A DNA stretch of 64,000 nucleotides from Candidatus Methylospira mobilis. Lineage in GTDB: Bacteria; Pseudomonadota; Gammaproteobacteria; Methylococcales; Methylococcaceae. Position numbers and translations under genes: made by a program. This document shows positions 40,001-55,000 of this stretch, in pieces. The notes under the pieces are model-generated. The model ran no database searches, was not told the origin of the DNA, and was given only the letters and a program-made list of their open reading frames with translations. Position 1 is the stretch's first letter; each line of letters begins with the position of its first letter. The stretch lies in contig NZ_CP044205.1 of assembly GCF_009498235.1 (NCBI RefSeq), forward strand, positions 181,716-245,715, in the 5' to 3' direction.

Positions 40001-43000
40001 TCGGCATGGACCAGCCATCAAGCAGGGCATGGTGATTGGCGATCAGCAGGGTATGGCGATCCGGTCCATGGCGGACGAGCCTGGCGCGCAGCAGGGGGCC
40101 GTGCTCGAGATCAAAGCACTCGGCCTTGTCTTCGGCGATGATACTTTCCAGTATCGCGGCCCGTTCCTCAGCGTTCCGGACCGGCAGCTCGCAGTAGCGC
40201 CAGTCCGGGCCGGTATGCGACAGCAGGCCCAGCCCCTGAACCAGGGCCTGCGCAGGCAGCGCGAGGCGGAGCACGGCGTGACGTTCGATCAGTTGCCCGA
40301 AGGCTTCCCTGAGCCGCCCGGCGTCGAGCGGGCCGCGAAGATCAAGGGCGATCTGGACATGATAGGGATCGTCCCCCCGCTCGGGGTCAAGCGCCAGACT
40401 CTCGAAGGCCAGTCCGGCCTGAAGCGGCGCCAGCGGGATGACCGCCTCGAAAGCGGGTTCGGCGGCCAGCCGGTCCAGCAGCGCCTGATCCAGCCCCGCC
40501 TGTCTTGCCAACGGGAAATCGGCCGGAATCCTGCGCTGCGCCAGGGGCGCCTGCTGACAATGCCGGCATAGCGCAGCGAGCGCGGCTTCGAAATACCGGG
40601 CCAGAGAAGCGATGGCCGCTTCGTCATGGACCTCGGGCAGATAACACCAATTAACGCAAAGCGCGCCGTCCGCATTGAGGAAAGCGTTCACGTCGATGAG
40701 ATGGGTGCGCGCCCTGAGCGGATCGTCCTGACCGCCGCCCAGGTCATCCGGTGCGAAACACCAGCCTTCGGAAGCGGGAGTCTGCTCGAAGCGGCCGAGG
40801 TAGTTGAACAGAATGCCGGGCCTGGGCAGCGCCGCGAGAAGTGGCGCGGTATCGGGATTGAGGTGGCGCAGGATGCCAAAGCCCAGGCCTTTGTCGTCGG
40901 TGATGCGCAGCGCCTCCCTGATGCGGCGCAGCAGCAGACCTGCCGCCGCGCCGCCCTGGAACGCCTCGCCGAGCGAGAGGCCTGCGCAATCGAGGCGTAC
41001 GGGATGCACGCTGGTGAACCAGCCCACGGTGCGGGTGAGATCGAGTCCGCTGGCCTCGTCCTCGCGGCCATGGCCTTCGCGATCCACCAGCAGCGGAGCG
41101 TAAGAGCTGAACGCTGCTCCGGCCAAATCCGGCCGCCATCGTTCGAGCGCCATGGCCAGCGCCGCGAGCAGGAAATCGTCAATGGTCGCGTCATAGACGC
41201 CCAGCGCCGCGTGCAGGCTGTAAAGGGTCGCGGCAGCCACGGAGCCGGAAAGGCATTTGGCCTTGCCAAGCGTATTCCCGATCGGATGCTCACCGGGGAG
41301 GGAAAGGCGTTCTTCACCCGGGAGCGCAGCAGCGCCGTGCAGCACGCGCTGCCAGAGCGGCAGTTCGGCCAGCCTTGCCGGGGATGAGGCTTCATGCTGC
41401 AGGTAATCGGCCCAGTCGCGAAGGGAATGCGTCCGGGACGGCAGCGGTCGTCCGGCGCACAGCAGTTCAATATCCTCCAGCAGAATACGCCAGGAAACGC
41501 CATCGACCGACAGATGATGAATGGCGAGCAGCAGCAGCGGGCGTTGCGAAGCACGGGCCACCCAGAGGGCGGCGACCATGCGTCCCGCGGCCGGATCGAG
41601 CTGTGCCGGAAGATCGCGGTAAGCGGCGCGGATAAGGGCGACGGCGTTGTCGGTGGAGGCGGCTGAGGCATCAAGCAGCGAGAACGCCGGCGCCGTGCCA
41701 GGAGGATCGAGGATCAGCGCCGGCGGTTCTCCCGCCTCTCCCGGTAAGATCCGCAGGCGCAGCGCATCGTGATGCTTGATGAGCGAAAGCAGCGCGTCCT
41801 CGACGGTGGCGGGAGAGAGGCAGGCGGGAACCTCGAGGGCGACGGCCTGGTGGAAGCGGTCGAGGTGGCCGAGTGCCAGGAACTCCCGGGCAATGGGTGT
41901 CAGCGCGACCGGTCCCGGAAGGGGCGGCAAACAGGGCGGAATCAGCTCGGAAACCGTGTCGGCGATGGCGGCGAGCGCCTCAACCTGCGGATGCTCGAAG
42001 ATATCGCGAACGGTAAAGGCCAGTCCTGCACTGCGCGCCTTGCTGACCAGGCGGATGGCGGTGATGCTGTCGCCGCCGAGGGCAAAGAAACCATCGTCGG
42101 CGCCGACGGGTGACGCGCCGGTCAGTTCGGCGTAAAGCGCGGCCAGCAAGGCCTCTTTTGCATCCCTGGGCGGGCGGTAAGCCGCATCGCCCCGAATCTC
42201 CGCTTCGGGCAGGGCGCGGCTATCGAGCTTGCCGTTGGGGGTGAGCGGCAGGTGATCGATCGCGACGAAGGCGGCGGGAATCATATAGTCTGGCAGGGAG
42301 CGGGCCAGATGCGCGCGCAGCGCCGAAGCGGAGGGCGGTTCAATGCCGCCTTTGTGAACGCAATAGGCGATCAGGCGCCTGTCGCCCGATGCGCCGTGCA
42401 TGCCCTGAACCGGGCGCGCCTGTACGGTGACCTGAGCAATGGCGGGGTGAGAAGCGAGCGCGGCCTCGATCTCGCCGGGCTCGATGCGGAAGCCGCGGAT
42501 CTTGACTTGAAGATCGCAGCGTCCGAGGTAATCGAGGTTGCCGTCGTCACGCCATCGGGCGAGATCGCCGCTGCGGTACATGCGGGCGCCGGGCGGACCG
42601 AAAGGGCAGGCGATGAAGCGCTCGGCGGTCAGTCCGGGGCGGTGTGCGTAGCCGCGCGCCAGGCCTGCGCCTGCGATGTAGAGTTCGCCGGGGACGCCGA
42701 CCGGGACCGGGTTCAGGGCGGGGTCGAGGACATAAGATTGATATCCGGGTAATGGTTTGCCTATGGAAACGATAGCGGTCGTGTTATTGCCATCAAGCTG
42801 AACACTATAACCCGTCGCATCAATCGTGGTCTCGGTAGGACCGTAAAGATTAAAGATGCGGGCATTGGGAAAGATGGACGAAACGGTCAGGGCCGTTTCA
42901 ACAGAAAGCGCTTCACCGCCGACCAGTAGCTGCGTGAGGTTCGGACAAATGAACGTATCAGGAATCGATGCTGCGAAGAGGGGCGTGGCATCCAGAACGG

Positions 43001-46000
43001 CAATAGCATGCCGGTTTACTATGAGGACTACTTCATCGGGATTGCGTCTTTGGTTTTCATCGAAAACAATGAGTGTGTGACCGAGTAGGCCGAGGAGTAA
43101 TTGCTGAATTGAAGGATCGAAACTAACACTCGTGAGCCAGGCGATGCGGCTGCCTGGTTTTAGATCAAGCCAAACAGCGAGGGTTTGGACCTTTCTGGAG
43201 ATTGATCCTTGCGAGATGCCCACCCCCTTTGGCGCGCCGGTACTGCCCGAAGTATAAATCAGATAGGCGAGATGCTGCGGGGTGAGGGGGCGAACCCGCT
43301 CGGCCTGGGTGAGCGCCTCGGGGCTGAGCGGGGCCAGCTGCGCCTGAGCGGAGGGATCGTCGAGGCACAGCGTCTGCCGGGTTGAGGCCAATCCCTCCGC
43401 CGGCGCCGCACTCTCCGGACTGTCCAGACGCGCGTGAAGAATGTCCGTTGAGGTAATGAGCAGGCGCGCCCGGCTGTCCGCGATCATGAAGGCGAGACGG
43501 TCTTTCGGGTATTCGGGATCGAGCGGCAGATAAGCCGCGCCGGCCTTGAGAACGGCGAGCAGCGCAACCACCATCTCGATCGAACGTTCGAGGGCGATGG
43601 CGACGATATCCTCGGGGCCGATGCGCAGCCGAACCAGATAGCGGGCGAGGCGGTTGGCTTTACTGTCCAGTTCCCGGTAGCCGAGCTCGCAGTCGCCGAA
43701 AACCAGGGCGATGGCCTCGGGCGAGGCGTTGACCTGCGCCTCGAACAGCGCGGGCAGGGGGGTCTCGGGCAGGTCATGGGCGGTGGCGTTGAAGTCCTCC
43801 AGCACCTGTTGGCGCTCCGCCGGCGTCAGGACGTTGAGCTCCGCGACGCGGGTAGCCGGGTTTGCCTCCGCCATCCGGCCCAGCAGCACCGTGAGCTGCT
43901 CGAGAATGCGGTTTGCAGTCTGCGCATCGACCCGCGAACGGTCATGACTGAGGCGCAGCCGCACGGATTTACCGGGGATCACCGTCAGTGAAAGCGGATA
44001 ATGGGCGGAGTCGAAGCCGTTGACCTCACCGATCCGCAGACCTTCGGCAAAGGTTTGCAGCGTCTCATCGACCGGATAATTCTCGAAGACGTAAAGCGCC
44101 TCGAACAGCGGAGCGCCGTCGCCGATGCCGGCGAGGCGCTGCACGGTACTGAGCGGGAGATGGGCATGCGGCTCCTGTTCGGCCTGGATGAGCTGCAGCT
44201 CGCGGAGCCAGGCCGCCAGATTGTCTCCCGGGCGTAGCGAGGCGTGTAGAGGCAGGGTGCCGATATACAGCCCGACTGCCTGGTCGACGCCTTCGCGCGC
44301 GGCGTTGCGGCCGCTGCGGGTGATGCCGATAGTGATCGCGGACAGCGCATTCAACTGGCCGAGCAGGCGCATGAAGGCGCCCTGGAAAACGGTGGAAAGG
44401 GTTAAATCGTTCGCGCGGGCAAAAGCCTCCAGATCCCTGCCGAGATCGGCAGAGAGGGCGCTATGGCATTCGCCGATACCGGATAGCCGCTTGGCGGGTG
44501 CGGGGAGCGCGGCGAGGGCGCCGCCTTCGTGTACCTGGAGATGCTTTCGCCAATAGGCGCCGGCGGCATCCCGGTCCTGTTGCAGCAGCCAGGCCAGATG
44601 CCGGCGCCAGTCATAGGGCGCGGGAAGGACATCACCCCGGTACAGCGCGGCGAAGTCGGCGAACAGGATCGGCATGGACCAGCCATCAAGCAGGGCATGG
44701 TGATTGGCGATCAGCAGGGTATGGCGATCCGGTCCATGGCGGACGAGCCTGGCGCGCAGCAGGGGGCCGTGCTCGAGATCAAAGCACTCGGCCTTGTCTT
44801 CGGCGATGATACTTTCCAGTATCGCGGCCCGTTCCTCAGCGTTCCGGACCGGCAGCTCGCAGTAGCGCCAGTCCGGGCCGGTATGCGACAGCAGGCCCAG
44901 CCCCTGAACCAGGGCCTGCGCAGGCAGCGCGAGGCGGAGCACGGCGTGACGTTCGATCAGTTGCCCGAAGGCTTCCCTGAGCCGCCCGGCGTCGAGCGGG
45001 CCGCGAAGATCAAGGGCGATCTGGACATGATAGGGATCGTCCCCCCGCTCGGGGTCAAGCGCCAGACTCTCGAAGGCCAGTCCGGCCTGAAGCGGCGCCA
45101 GCGGGATGACCGCCTCGAAAGCGGGTTCGGCGGCCAGCCGGTCCAGCAGCGCCTGATCCAGCCCCGCCTGTCTTGCCAACGGGAAATCGGCCGGAATCCT
45201 GCGCTGCGCCAGGGGCGCCTGCTGACAATGCCGGCATAGCGCAGCGAGCGCGGCTTCGAAATACCGGGCCAGAGAAGCGATGGCCGCTTCGTCATGGACC
45301 TCGGGCAGATAACACCAATTAACGCAAAGCGCGCCGTCCGCATTGAGGAAAGCGTTCACGTCGATGAGATGGGTGCGCGCCCTGAGCGGATCGTCCTGAC
45401 CGCCGCCCAGGTCATCCGGTGCGAAACACCAGCCTTCGGAAGCGGGAATCTGCTCGAAGCGGCCGAGGTAGTTGAACAGAATGCCGGGCCTGGGCAGCGC
45501 CGCGAGAAGTGGCGCGGTATCGGGATTGAGGTGGCGCAGGATGCCAAAGCCCAGGCCCTTGTCGTCGGTGATGCGCAGCGCCTCCCTGATGCGGCGCAGC
45601 AGCAGACCTGCCGCCGCGCCGCCCTGGAACGCCTCGCCGAGCGAGAGGCCTGCGCAATCGAGGCGTACGGGATGCACGCTGGTGAACCAGCCCACGGTGC
45701 GGGTGAGATCGAGTCCGCTGGCCTCGTCCTCGCGGCCATGGCCTTCGCGATCCACCAGCAGCGGAGCGTAAGAGCTGAACGCTGCTCCGGCCAAATCCGG
45801 CCGCCATCGTTCGAGCGCCATGGCCAGCGCCGCGAGCAGGAAATCGTCAATGGTCGCGTCATAGACGCCCAGCGCCGCGTGCAGGCTGTAAAGGGTCGCG
45901 GCAGCCACGGAGCCGGAAAGGCATTTGGCCTTGCCAAGCGTATTCCCGATCGGATGCTCACCGGGGAGGGAAAGGCGTTCTTCACCCGGGAGCGCAGCAG

Positions 46001-49000
46001 CGCCGTGCAGCACGCGCTGCCAGAGCGGCAGTTCGGCCAGCCTTGCCGGGGATGAGGCTTCATGCTGCAGGTAATCGGCCCAGTCGCGAAGGGAATGCGT
46101 CCGGGACGGCAGCGGCCGTCCGGCGCACAGCAGTTCAATATCCTCCAGCAGAATACGCCAGGAAACGCCATCGACCGACAGATGATGAATGGCGAGCAGC
46201 AGCAGCGGGCGTTGCGAAGCACGGGCCACCCAGAGGGCGGCGACCATGCGTCCCGCGGCCGGATCGAGCTGTGCCGGAAGATCGCGGTAAGCGGCGCGGA
46301 TAAGGGCGACGGCGTTGTCGGTGGAGGCGGCTGAGGCATCAAGCAGCGAGAACGCCGGCGCCGTGCCAGGAGGATCGAGGATCAGCGCCGGCGGTTCTCC
46401 CGCCTCTCCCGGTAAGATCCGCAGGCGCAGCGCATCGTGATGCTCGATGAGCGAAAGCAGCGCGTCCTCGACGGTGGCGGGAGAGAGGCAGGCGGGAACC
46501 TCGAGGGCGACGGCCTGGTGGAAGCGGTCGAGGTGGCCGAGTGCCAGGAACTCCCGGGCAATGGGTGTCAGCGCGACCGGTCCCGGAAGGGGCGGCAAAC
46601 AGGGCGGAATCAGCTCGGAAACCGTGTCGGCGATGGCGGCGAGCGCCTCAACCTGCGGATGCTCGAAGATATCGCGAACGGTAAAGGCCAGTCCTGCACT
46701 GCGCGCCTTGCTGACCAGGCGGATGGCGGTGATGCTGTCGCCGCCGAGGGCAAAGAAACCATCGTCGGCGCCGACGGGTGACGCGCCGGTCAGTTCGGCG
46801 TAAAGCGCGGCCAGCAAGGCCTCTTTTGCATCCCTGGGCGGGCGGTAAGCCGCATCGCCCCGAATCTCCGCTTCGGGCAGGGCGCGGCTATCGAGCTTGC
46901 CGTTGGGGGTGAGCGGCAGGTGATCGATCGCGACGAAGGCGGCGGGAATCATATAGTCTGGCAGGGAGCGGGCCAGATGCGCGCGCAGCGCCGAAGCGTT
47001 GGGCGGTTCAATGCCGCCTTTGTGAACGCAATAGGCGATCAGGCGCCTGTCGCCCGGTGCGCCGTGCATGCCCTGAACCGGGCGCGCCTGTACGGTGACC
47101 TGAGCAATGGCGGGGTGAGAAGCGAGCGCGGCCTCGATCTCGCCGGGCTCGATGCGGAAGCCGCGGATCTTGACTTGAAGATCGCAGCGTCCGAGGTAAT
47201 CGAGGTTGCCGTCGTCACGCCATCGGGCGAGATCGCCGCTGCGGTACATGCGGGCGCCGGGCGGACCGAAAGGGCAGGCGATGAAGCGCTCGGCGGTCAG
47301 TCCGGGGCGGTGTGCGTAGCCGCGCGCCAGGCCTGCGCCTGCGATGTAGAGTTCGCCGGGGACGCCGACCGGGACCGGGTTCAGGGCGGAATCGAGAAGA
47401 TAGATCCGGGTGTTCCAGATCGGGGAGCCGATGGAAACAAAAATCGAATCTGAGTCTGCATCTTTTTCGATTATTTCATAGGCTGTACACGCTATAGTCG
47501 ATTCAGTTGGACCGTATTGGTTGACAAAGCGAGTTTTTGGATTGTTTTTCCACCACAAATAAACAGCATCCTGTCGAAGCGCTTCACCACCGATGACCAC
47601 CAGCTGGGCAGAAATTGCCGCCGTTTCAGATTGTATTGAACTTCCGAGGATGTCAAGGTGAACTGGATTCAGCTTGATCAAGGAATAGTTTTCCCTGGAT
47701 GAAAGATTCGTCGCTAAGTTATCGAGCTCGGTCTGTGGATCAATAAGCCTGACCGAACGTCCTATAATCAGAGGGAGCCACAGACTTGTGCCTGTTGCAT
47801 CAAAAGCAATGGAGGTATTGATCGGGGCCCCTCTACCACTGTCCGGCCGGTAGAAGTGGATGCCCCAAAAGAGATAATTACTTAATCCCTGATGTGTGAC
47901 AGCGACCGATTTCGGCGCGCCGGTACTGCCCGAGGTATAAATCAGATAGGCGAGATGCTGCGGAGAGAGGGGGCGAACCCGCTCGGCCTGGGTGAGCGCC
48001 TCGGGGCTGAACTGGGCCAGCTGCGCCTGAGCGGAGGGATCGTCGAGGCACAGCGTCTGCCGGGTTGAGGCCAATCCCTCCGCGGGCGCCGCACTCTCCG
48101 GACTGTCCAGACGCGCGTGAAGAATGTCCGTTGAGGTAATGAGCAGGCGCGCCCGGCTGTCCTCGATCATGAAGGCGAGACGGTCTTTCGGGTATTCGGG
48201 ATCGAGCGGCAGATAAGCCGCGCCGGCCTTGAGAACGGCGAGCAGCGCAACCACCATCTCGATCGAACGTTCGAGGGCGATGGCGACGATATCCTCGGGG
48301 CCGATGCGCAGCCGAACCAGATAGCGGGCGAGGCGGTTGGCTTTACTGTCCAGTTCCCGGTAGCTGAGTTCGCAGTCGCCGAAAACCAGGGCGATGGCCT
48401 CGGGCGAGGCGTTGACCTGCGCCTCGAACAGCGCGGGCAGGGGGGTCTCGGGCAGGTCATGGGCGGTGGCGTTGAAGTCCTGGAGAACCTGGCTGCGCGC
48501 CGGTTCTCCCAGCAGCGGCAAGGCGGCCGGCGGTAAAGCCGGTCGCTCCACCATTCCGGTGACGAGGTTGAGAAAAGCGTCACGCCAACGCAGGACGCTG
48601 TTCTCGTCAAAGAGATCGGCGTCGAACTCGAAGCCGCCGGCAATCGCGCCATCCGGCGTCGTCGCCAGGGAAAGGGTAAGATCGAACTTGGCCCGATCGG
48701 GCGAGAGCGGGAGGCACTCAACCTGCAGTCCCTCCAATGCAAAAGTTTCATCGCTCTGGTGCTGCCAGGCAAACATCGCCTGGAACAGCGGGGTGTGGGA
48801 CAGCGAGCGTCCCGCCGCGAGCTCCTCGACCAGACGCTCGAAGGGCGCGTCCTGATGCGCGAGGGCATCCAGGACACGGTCCCTGACCTGGGCGATGAGG
48901 TCATCGGCGCTGAGCGTTCCCACAAGCGTGATGCGCAAGGTCAGGGTGTTGACGAAGAAACCGATCAGGTATTCCAGATCCGGCAGGGCGCGTCCGGCGA

Positions 49001-52000
49001 CCGGGAAACCGATGACGACCTCGTCCTGGCGGGCCAGCCTTGCGAGAAGCGCGGCATAAGCGGCCATCAGCACGGCAAACAGGGTCGAGCCGTGGCGGTG
49101 GGCGCATTGTTCGAGCGCGGCGCGCAGTGGTGCGGAGCAGCGGAGCGGAATACTCCCTGCCCGGCGGGCGCGATGCGCTTCGCGGGGGCGGTCGGCGGGC
49201 AGGGAGAGCAACGCGGGTGCGCCGGTCAGACGCTCGCGCCAATGGGCAAGCTGACGATCGAGCTCGCCTGAGCCTTCGAGCCAGCGTCGCTGCCAGGCGG
49301 CATGATCGGCATAGGCAAGCGGCAGGGACGCGCAGGCCGGGGGAACGCCGCGTACGGCGGCGGCATAGCCTTCCCGCAACTCGCGCAGGATCACCCCGAC
49401 CGAGACGCCATCGCCGGCGGCATGATGCAGAACGACCACCAGGACGTGCTCGCACGGGTCACAGCGGAACAGCGTGGCGCGCAGCAGGAGATCGCGGGCC
49501 AGCTCGAAGGGGCGAACTGTCTCGCGAACGATCGCGTCATGCAGCGCGGATTCGCGTTGGCCGGAATCCGGAGCGGAGAGGTCATGGACAGCGATCAGCG
49601 TCTCGGCCGGGGGTACCGGCAACAGAAGGCCGGTGGGCTGACCGTCGCGTTCGACGATAACGGTTCTGAGCGGTTCATGGCGAAGGATCAGCGTTTCGAG
49701 CGCGGCGGCCATGGCCCTGCTATCGAAAGCGCCGTGCAGGCGGAATGCGCCGGGCATGTTGTAGCGGGAAGAGGGGCCTTCAAGCCGGTCGAGTGCCCAG
49801 AGGCGCACCTGTCCGAAGGAAAGGGCGCGGTACTCGCCGTCAGCGCCTTCGCCTGGGCGAATCGGCGGACGGGCATCGCGGGCCAGGGAATCGAGGACCT
49901 TCGCGAGCGCTTCGACGGTGGGGTGCTCGAACAGCGCCCGGAGCGGCAGTTCGAGAGCGGTCGCCTCGCGCACCCGTGCGATCAGGCGCATCGCCAGCAG
50001 CGAATGTCCGCCGAGGGCAAAGAAACCATCGTCGGCGCCGACGGGTGACGCGCCGGTCAGTTCGGCGTAAAGCGCGGCCAGCAAGGCCTCTTTTGCATCC
50101 CTGGGCGGGCGGTAAGCCGCATCGCCCCGAATCTCCGCTTCGGGCAGGGCGCGGCTATCGAGCTTGCCGTTGGGGGTGAGCGGCAGGTGATCGATCGCGA
50201 CAAAGGCGGCGGGAATCATATAGTCTGGCAGGGAGCGGGCCAGATGCGCGCGCAGCGCCGAAGCGGAGGGCGGTTCAATGCCGCCTTTGTGAACGCAATA
50301 GGCGATCAGGCGCCTGTCGCCCGGTGCGCCGTGCATGCCCTGAACCGGGCGCGCCTGTACGGTGACCTGAGCAATGGCGGGGTGAGAAGCGAGCGCGGCC
50401 TCGATCTCGCCGGGCTCGATGCGGAAGCCGCGGATCTTGACTTGAAGATCGCAGCGTCCGAGGTAATCGAGGTTGCCGTCGTCACGCCATCGGGCGAGAT
50501 CGCCGCTGCGGTACATGCGGGCGCCGGGCGGACCGAAGGGGCAGGCGATGAAGCGCTCGGCGGTCAGTGCGGGGCGGTGTGCGTAGCCGCGCGCCAGGCC
50601 TGCGCCTGCGATGTAGAGTTCGCCGGGGACGCCGACCGGGACCGGGTTTAATGCTGGGTCGAGAATATAAGCACACTCATTGCCAAGCGGTTTTCCAATG
50701 ATGCCAGCATCATTGCCAGAAACAACAGCGTGCTTGCTTGACCAGATTGTGGTTTCGGTCGGACCGTATACATGAGTTACGCTTCCGAAGTACAACAGCC
50801 GATCCAGAAGATGGCTGGATGCGGACTCTCCACCGATGACGATTCGAACAGGAAGGTTGAAGTCTGATTCCAACAGCGCGCTCCACATGCTTGGAGTCGC
50901 CTGCATGAAGGTGGGCTTGATTCGTCCAGCTATTTTCCTGATGGCATCCGGCGTGCGACTTTCTTCGCTTGGTAGGATATGTACAGAAGCTCCTGCTGTT
51001 AAAGGAAGAAAAATTTCCAATCCTGCAATATCGAAGGAGAGGGTTGTCAGCGCGAGTAAGCTGTCTTTAACACCCAGGTCGTTTTTAAAGGATGAAAGCA
51101 GTCCACACAAGTTGAGTTGAGTGATGCCCACCCCCTTTGGCGCGCCGGTACTGCCCGAAGTATAGATCAGATAGGCGAGATGCTGCGGGGTGAGGGGGCG
51201 AACCCGCTCGGCCTGGGTGAGCGCCTCGGGGCTGAGCTGGGCCAGCTGCGCCTGGGTCGCGGGATCGTCGAGGCACAGCGTCTGCCGGGTTGAGGCCAAT
51301 CCCTCCGCCGGCGCCGCACTCTCCGGACTGTCCAGACGCGCGTGAAGAATGTCCGTTGAGGTAATGAGCAGGCGCGCCCGGCTGTCCGCGATCATGAAGG
51401 CGAGACGGTCTTTCGGGTATTCGGGATCGAGCGGCAGATAAGCCGCGCCGGCCTTGAGAACGGCGAGCAGCGCAACCACCATCTCGATCGAACGTTCGAG
51501 GGCGATGGCGACGATATCCTCGGGGCCGATGCGCAGCCGAACCAGATAGCGGGCGAGGCGGTTGGCTTTACTGTCCAGTTCCCGGTAGCCGAGCTCGCAG
51601 TCGCCGAAAACCAGGGCGATGGCCTCGGGCGAGGCGTTGACCTGCGCCTCGAACAGCGCGGGCAGGGGGGTCTCGGGCAGGTCATGGGCGGTGGCGTTGA
51701 AGTCCTCCAGCACCTGTTGGCGCTCCGCCGGCGTCAGGACGTTGAGCTCCGCGACGCGGGTAGCCGGGTTTGCCTCCGCCATCCGGCCCAGCAGCACCGT
51801 GAGCTGCTCGAGAATGCGGTTTGCAGTCTGCGCATCGACCCGCGAACGGTCATGACTGAGGCGCAGCCGCACGGATTTACCGGGGATCACCGTCAGTGAA
51901 AGCGGATAATGGGCGGAGTCGAAGCCGTTGACCTCACCGATCCGCAGACCTTCGGCAAAGGTTTGCAGCGTCTCATCGACCGGATAATTCTCGAAGACGT

Positions 52001-55000
52001 AAAGCGCCTCGAACAGCGGAGCGCCGTCGCCGATGCCGGCGAGGCGCTGCACGGTACTGAGCGGGAGATGGGCATGCGGCTCCTGTTCGGCCTGGATGAG
52101 CTGCAGCTCGCGGAGCCAGGCCGCCAGATTGTCTCCCGGGCGTAGCGAGGCGTGTAGAGGCAGGGTGCCGATATACAGCCCGACTGCCTGGTCGACGCCT
52201 TCGCGCGCGGCGTTGCGGCCGCTGCGGGTGATGCCGATAGTGATCGCGGACAGCGCATTCAACTGGCCGAGCAGGCGCATGAAGGCGCCCTGGAAAACGG
52301 TGGAAAGGGTTAAATCGTTCGCGCGGGCAAAAGCCTCCAGATCCCTGCCGAGATCGGCAGAGAGGGCGCTATGGCATTCGCCGATACCGGATAGCCGCTT
52401 GGCGGGTGCGGGGAGCGCGGCGAGGGCGCCGCCTTCGTGTACCTGGAGATGCTTTCGCCAATAGGCGCCGGCGGCATCCCGGTCCTGTTGCAGCAGCCAG
52501 GCCAGATGCCGGCGCCAGTCATAGGGCGCGGGAAGGACATCACCCCGGTACAGCGCGGCGAAGTCGGCGAACAGGATCGGCATGGACCAGCCATCAAGCA
52601 GGGCATGGTGATTGGCGATCAGCAGGGTATGGCGATCCGGTCCATGGCGGACGAGCCTGGCGCGCAGCAGGGGGCCGTGCTCGAGATCAAAGCACTCGGC
52701 CTTGTCTTCGGCGATGATACTTTCCAGTATCGCGGCCCGTTCCTCAGCGTTCCGGACCGGCAGCTCGCAGTAGCGCCAGTCCGGGCCGGTATGCGACAGC
52801 AGGCCCAGCCCCTGAACCAGGGCCTGCGCAGGCAGCGCGAGGCGGAGCACGGCGTGACGTTCGATCAGTTGCCCGAAGGCTTCCCTGAGCCGCCCGGCGT
52901 CGAGCGGGCCGCGAAGATCAAGGGCGATCTGGACATGATAGGGATCGTCCCCCCGCTCGGGGTCAAGCGCCAGACTCTCGAAGGCCAGTCCGGCCTGAAG
53001 CGGCGCCAGCGGGATGACCGCCTCGAAAGCGGGTTCGGCGGCCAGCCGGTCCAGCAGCGCCTGATCCAGCCCCGCCTGTCTTGCCAACGGGAAATCGGCC
53101 GGAATCCTGCGCTGCGCCAGGGGCGCCTGCTGACAATGCCGGCATAGCGCAGCGAGCGCGGCTTCGAAATACCGGGCCAGAGAAGCGATGGCCGCTTCGT
53201 CATGGACCTCGGGCAGATAACACCAATTAACGCAAAGCGCGCCGTCCGCATTGAGGAAAGCGTTCACGTCGATGAGATGGGTGCGCGCCCTGAGCGGATC
53301 GTCCTGACCGCCGCCCAGGTCATCCGGTGCGAAACACCAGCCTTCGGAAGCGGGAATCTGCTCGAAGCGGCCGAGGTAGTTGAACAGAATGCCGGGCCTG
53401 GGCAGCGCCGCGAGAAGTGGCGCGGTATCGGGATTGAGGTGGCGCAGGATGCCAAAGCCCAGGCCCTTGTCGTCGGTGATGCGCAGCGCCTCCCTGATGC
53501 GGCGCAGCAGCAGACCTGCCGCCGCGCCGCCCTGGAACGCCTCGCCGAGCGAGAGGCCTGCGCAATCGAGGCGTACGGGATGCACGCTGGTGAACCAGCC
53601 CACGGTGCGGGTGAGATCGAGTCCGCTGGCCTCGTCCTCGCGGCCATGGCCTTCGCGATCCACCAGCAGCGGAGCGTAAGAGCTGAACGCTGCTCCGGCC
53701 AAATCCGGCCGCCATCGTTCGAGCGCCATGGCCAGCGCCGCGAGCAGGAAATCGTCAATGGTCGCGTCATAGACGCCCAGCGCCGCGTGCAGGCTGTAAA
53801 GGGTCGCGGCAGCCACGGAGCCGGAAAGGCATTTGGCCTTGCCAAGCGTATTCCCGATCGGATGCTCACCGGGGAGGGAAAGGCGTTCTTCACCCGGGAG
53901 CGCAGCAGCGCCGTGCAGCACGCGCTGCCAGAGCGGCAGTTCGGCCAGCCTTGCCGGGGATGAGGCTTCATGCTGCAGGTAATCGGCCCAGTCGCGAAGG
54001 GAATGCGTCCGGGACGGCAGCGGTCGTCCGGCGCACAGCAGTTCAATATCCTCCAGCAGAATACGCCAGGAAACGCCATCGACCGACAGATGATGAATGG
54101 CGAGCAGCAGCAGCGGGCGTTGCGAAGCACGGGCCACCCAGAGGGCGGCGACCATGCGTCCCGCGGCCGGATCGAGCTGTGCCGGAAGATCGCGGTAAGC
54201 GGCGCGGATAAGGGCGACGGCGTTGTCGGTGGAGGCGGCTGAGGCATCAAGCAGCGAGAACGCCGGCGCCGTGCCTGGAGGATCGAGGATCAGCGCCGGC
54301 GGTTCTCCCGCCTCTCCCGGTAAGATCCGCAGGCGCAGCGCATCGTGATGCTTGATGAGCGAAAGCAGCGCGTCCTCGACGGTGGCGGGAGAGAGGCAGG
54401 CGGGAACCTCGAGGGCGACGGCCTGGTGGAAGCGGTCGAGGTGGCCGAGTGCCAGGAACTCCCGGGCAATGGGTGTCAGCGCGACCGGTCCCGGAAGGGG
54501 CGGCAAACAGGGCGGAATCAGCTCGGAAACCGTGTCGGCGATGGCGGCGAGCGCCTCAACCTGCGGATGCTCGAAGATATCGCGAACGGTAAAGGCCAGT
54601 CCTGCACTGCGCGCCTTGCTGACCAGGCGAATGGCGGTGATGCTGTCGCCGCCGAGGGCAAAGAAACCATCGTCGACGCCGACGGGTGACGCGCCGGTCA
54701 GTTCGGCGTAAAGCGCGGCCAGCAAGGCCTCTTTTGCATCCCTGGGCGGGCGGTAAGCCGCATCGCCCCGAATCTCCGCTTCGGGCAGGGCGCGGCTATC
54801 GAGCTTGCCGTTGGGGGTGAGCGGCAGGTGATCGATCGCGACAAAGGCGGCGGGAATCATATAGTCTGGCAGGGAGCGGGCCAGATGCGCGCGCAGCGCC
54901 GAAGCGGAGGGCGGTTCAATGCCGCCTTTGTGAACGCAATAGGCGATCAGGCGCCTGTCGCCCGGTGCGCCGTGCATGCCCTGAACCGGGCGCGCCTGTA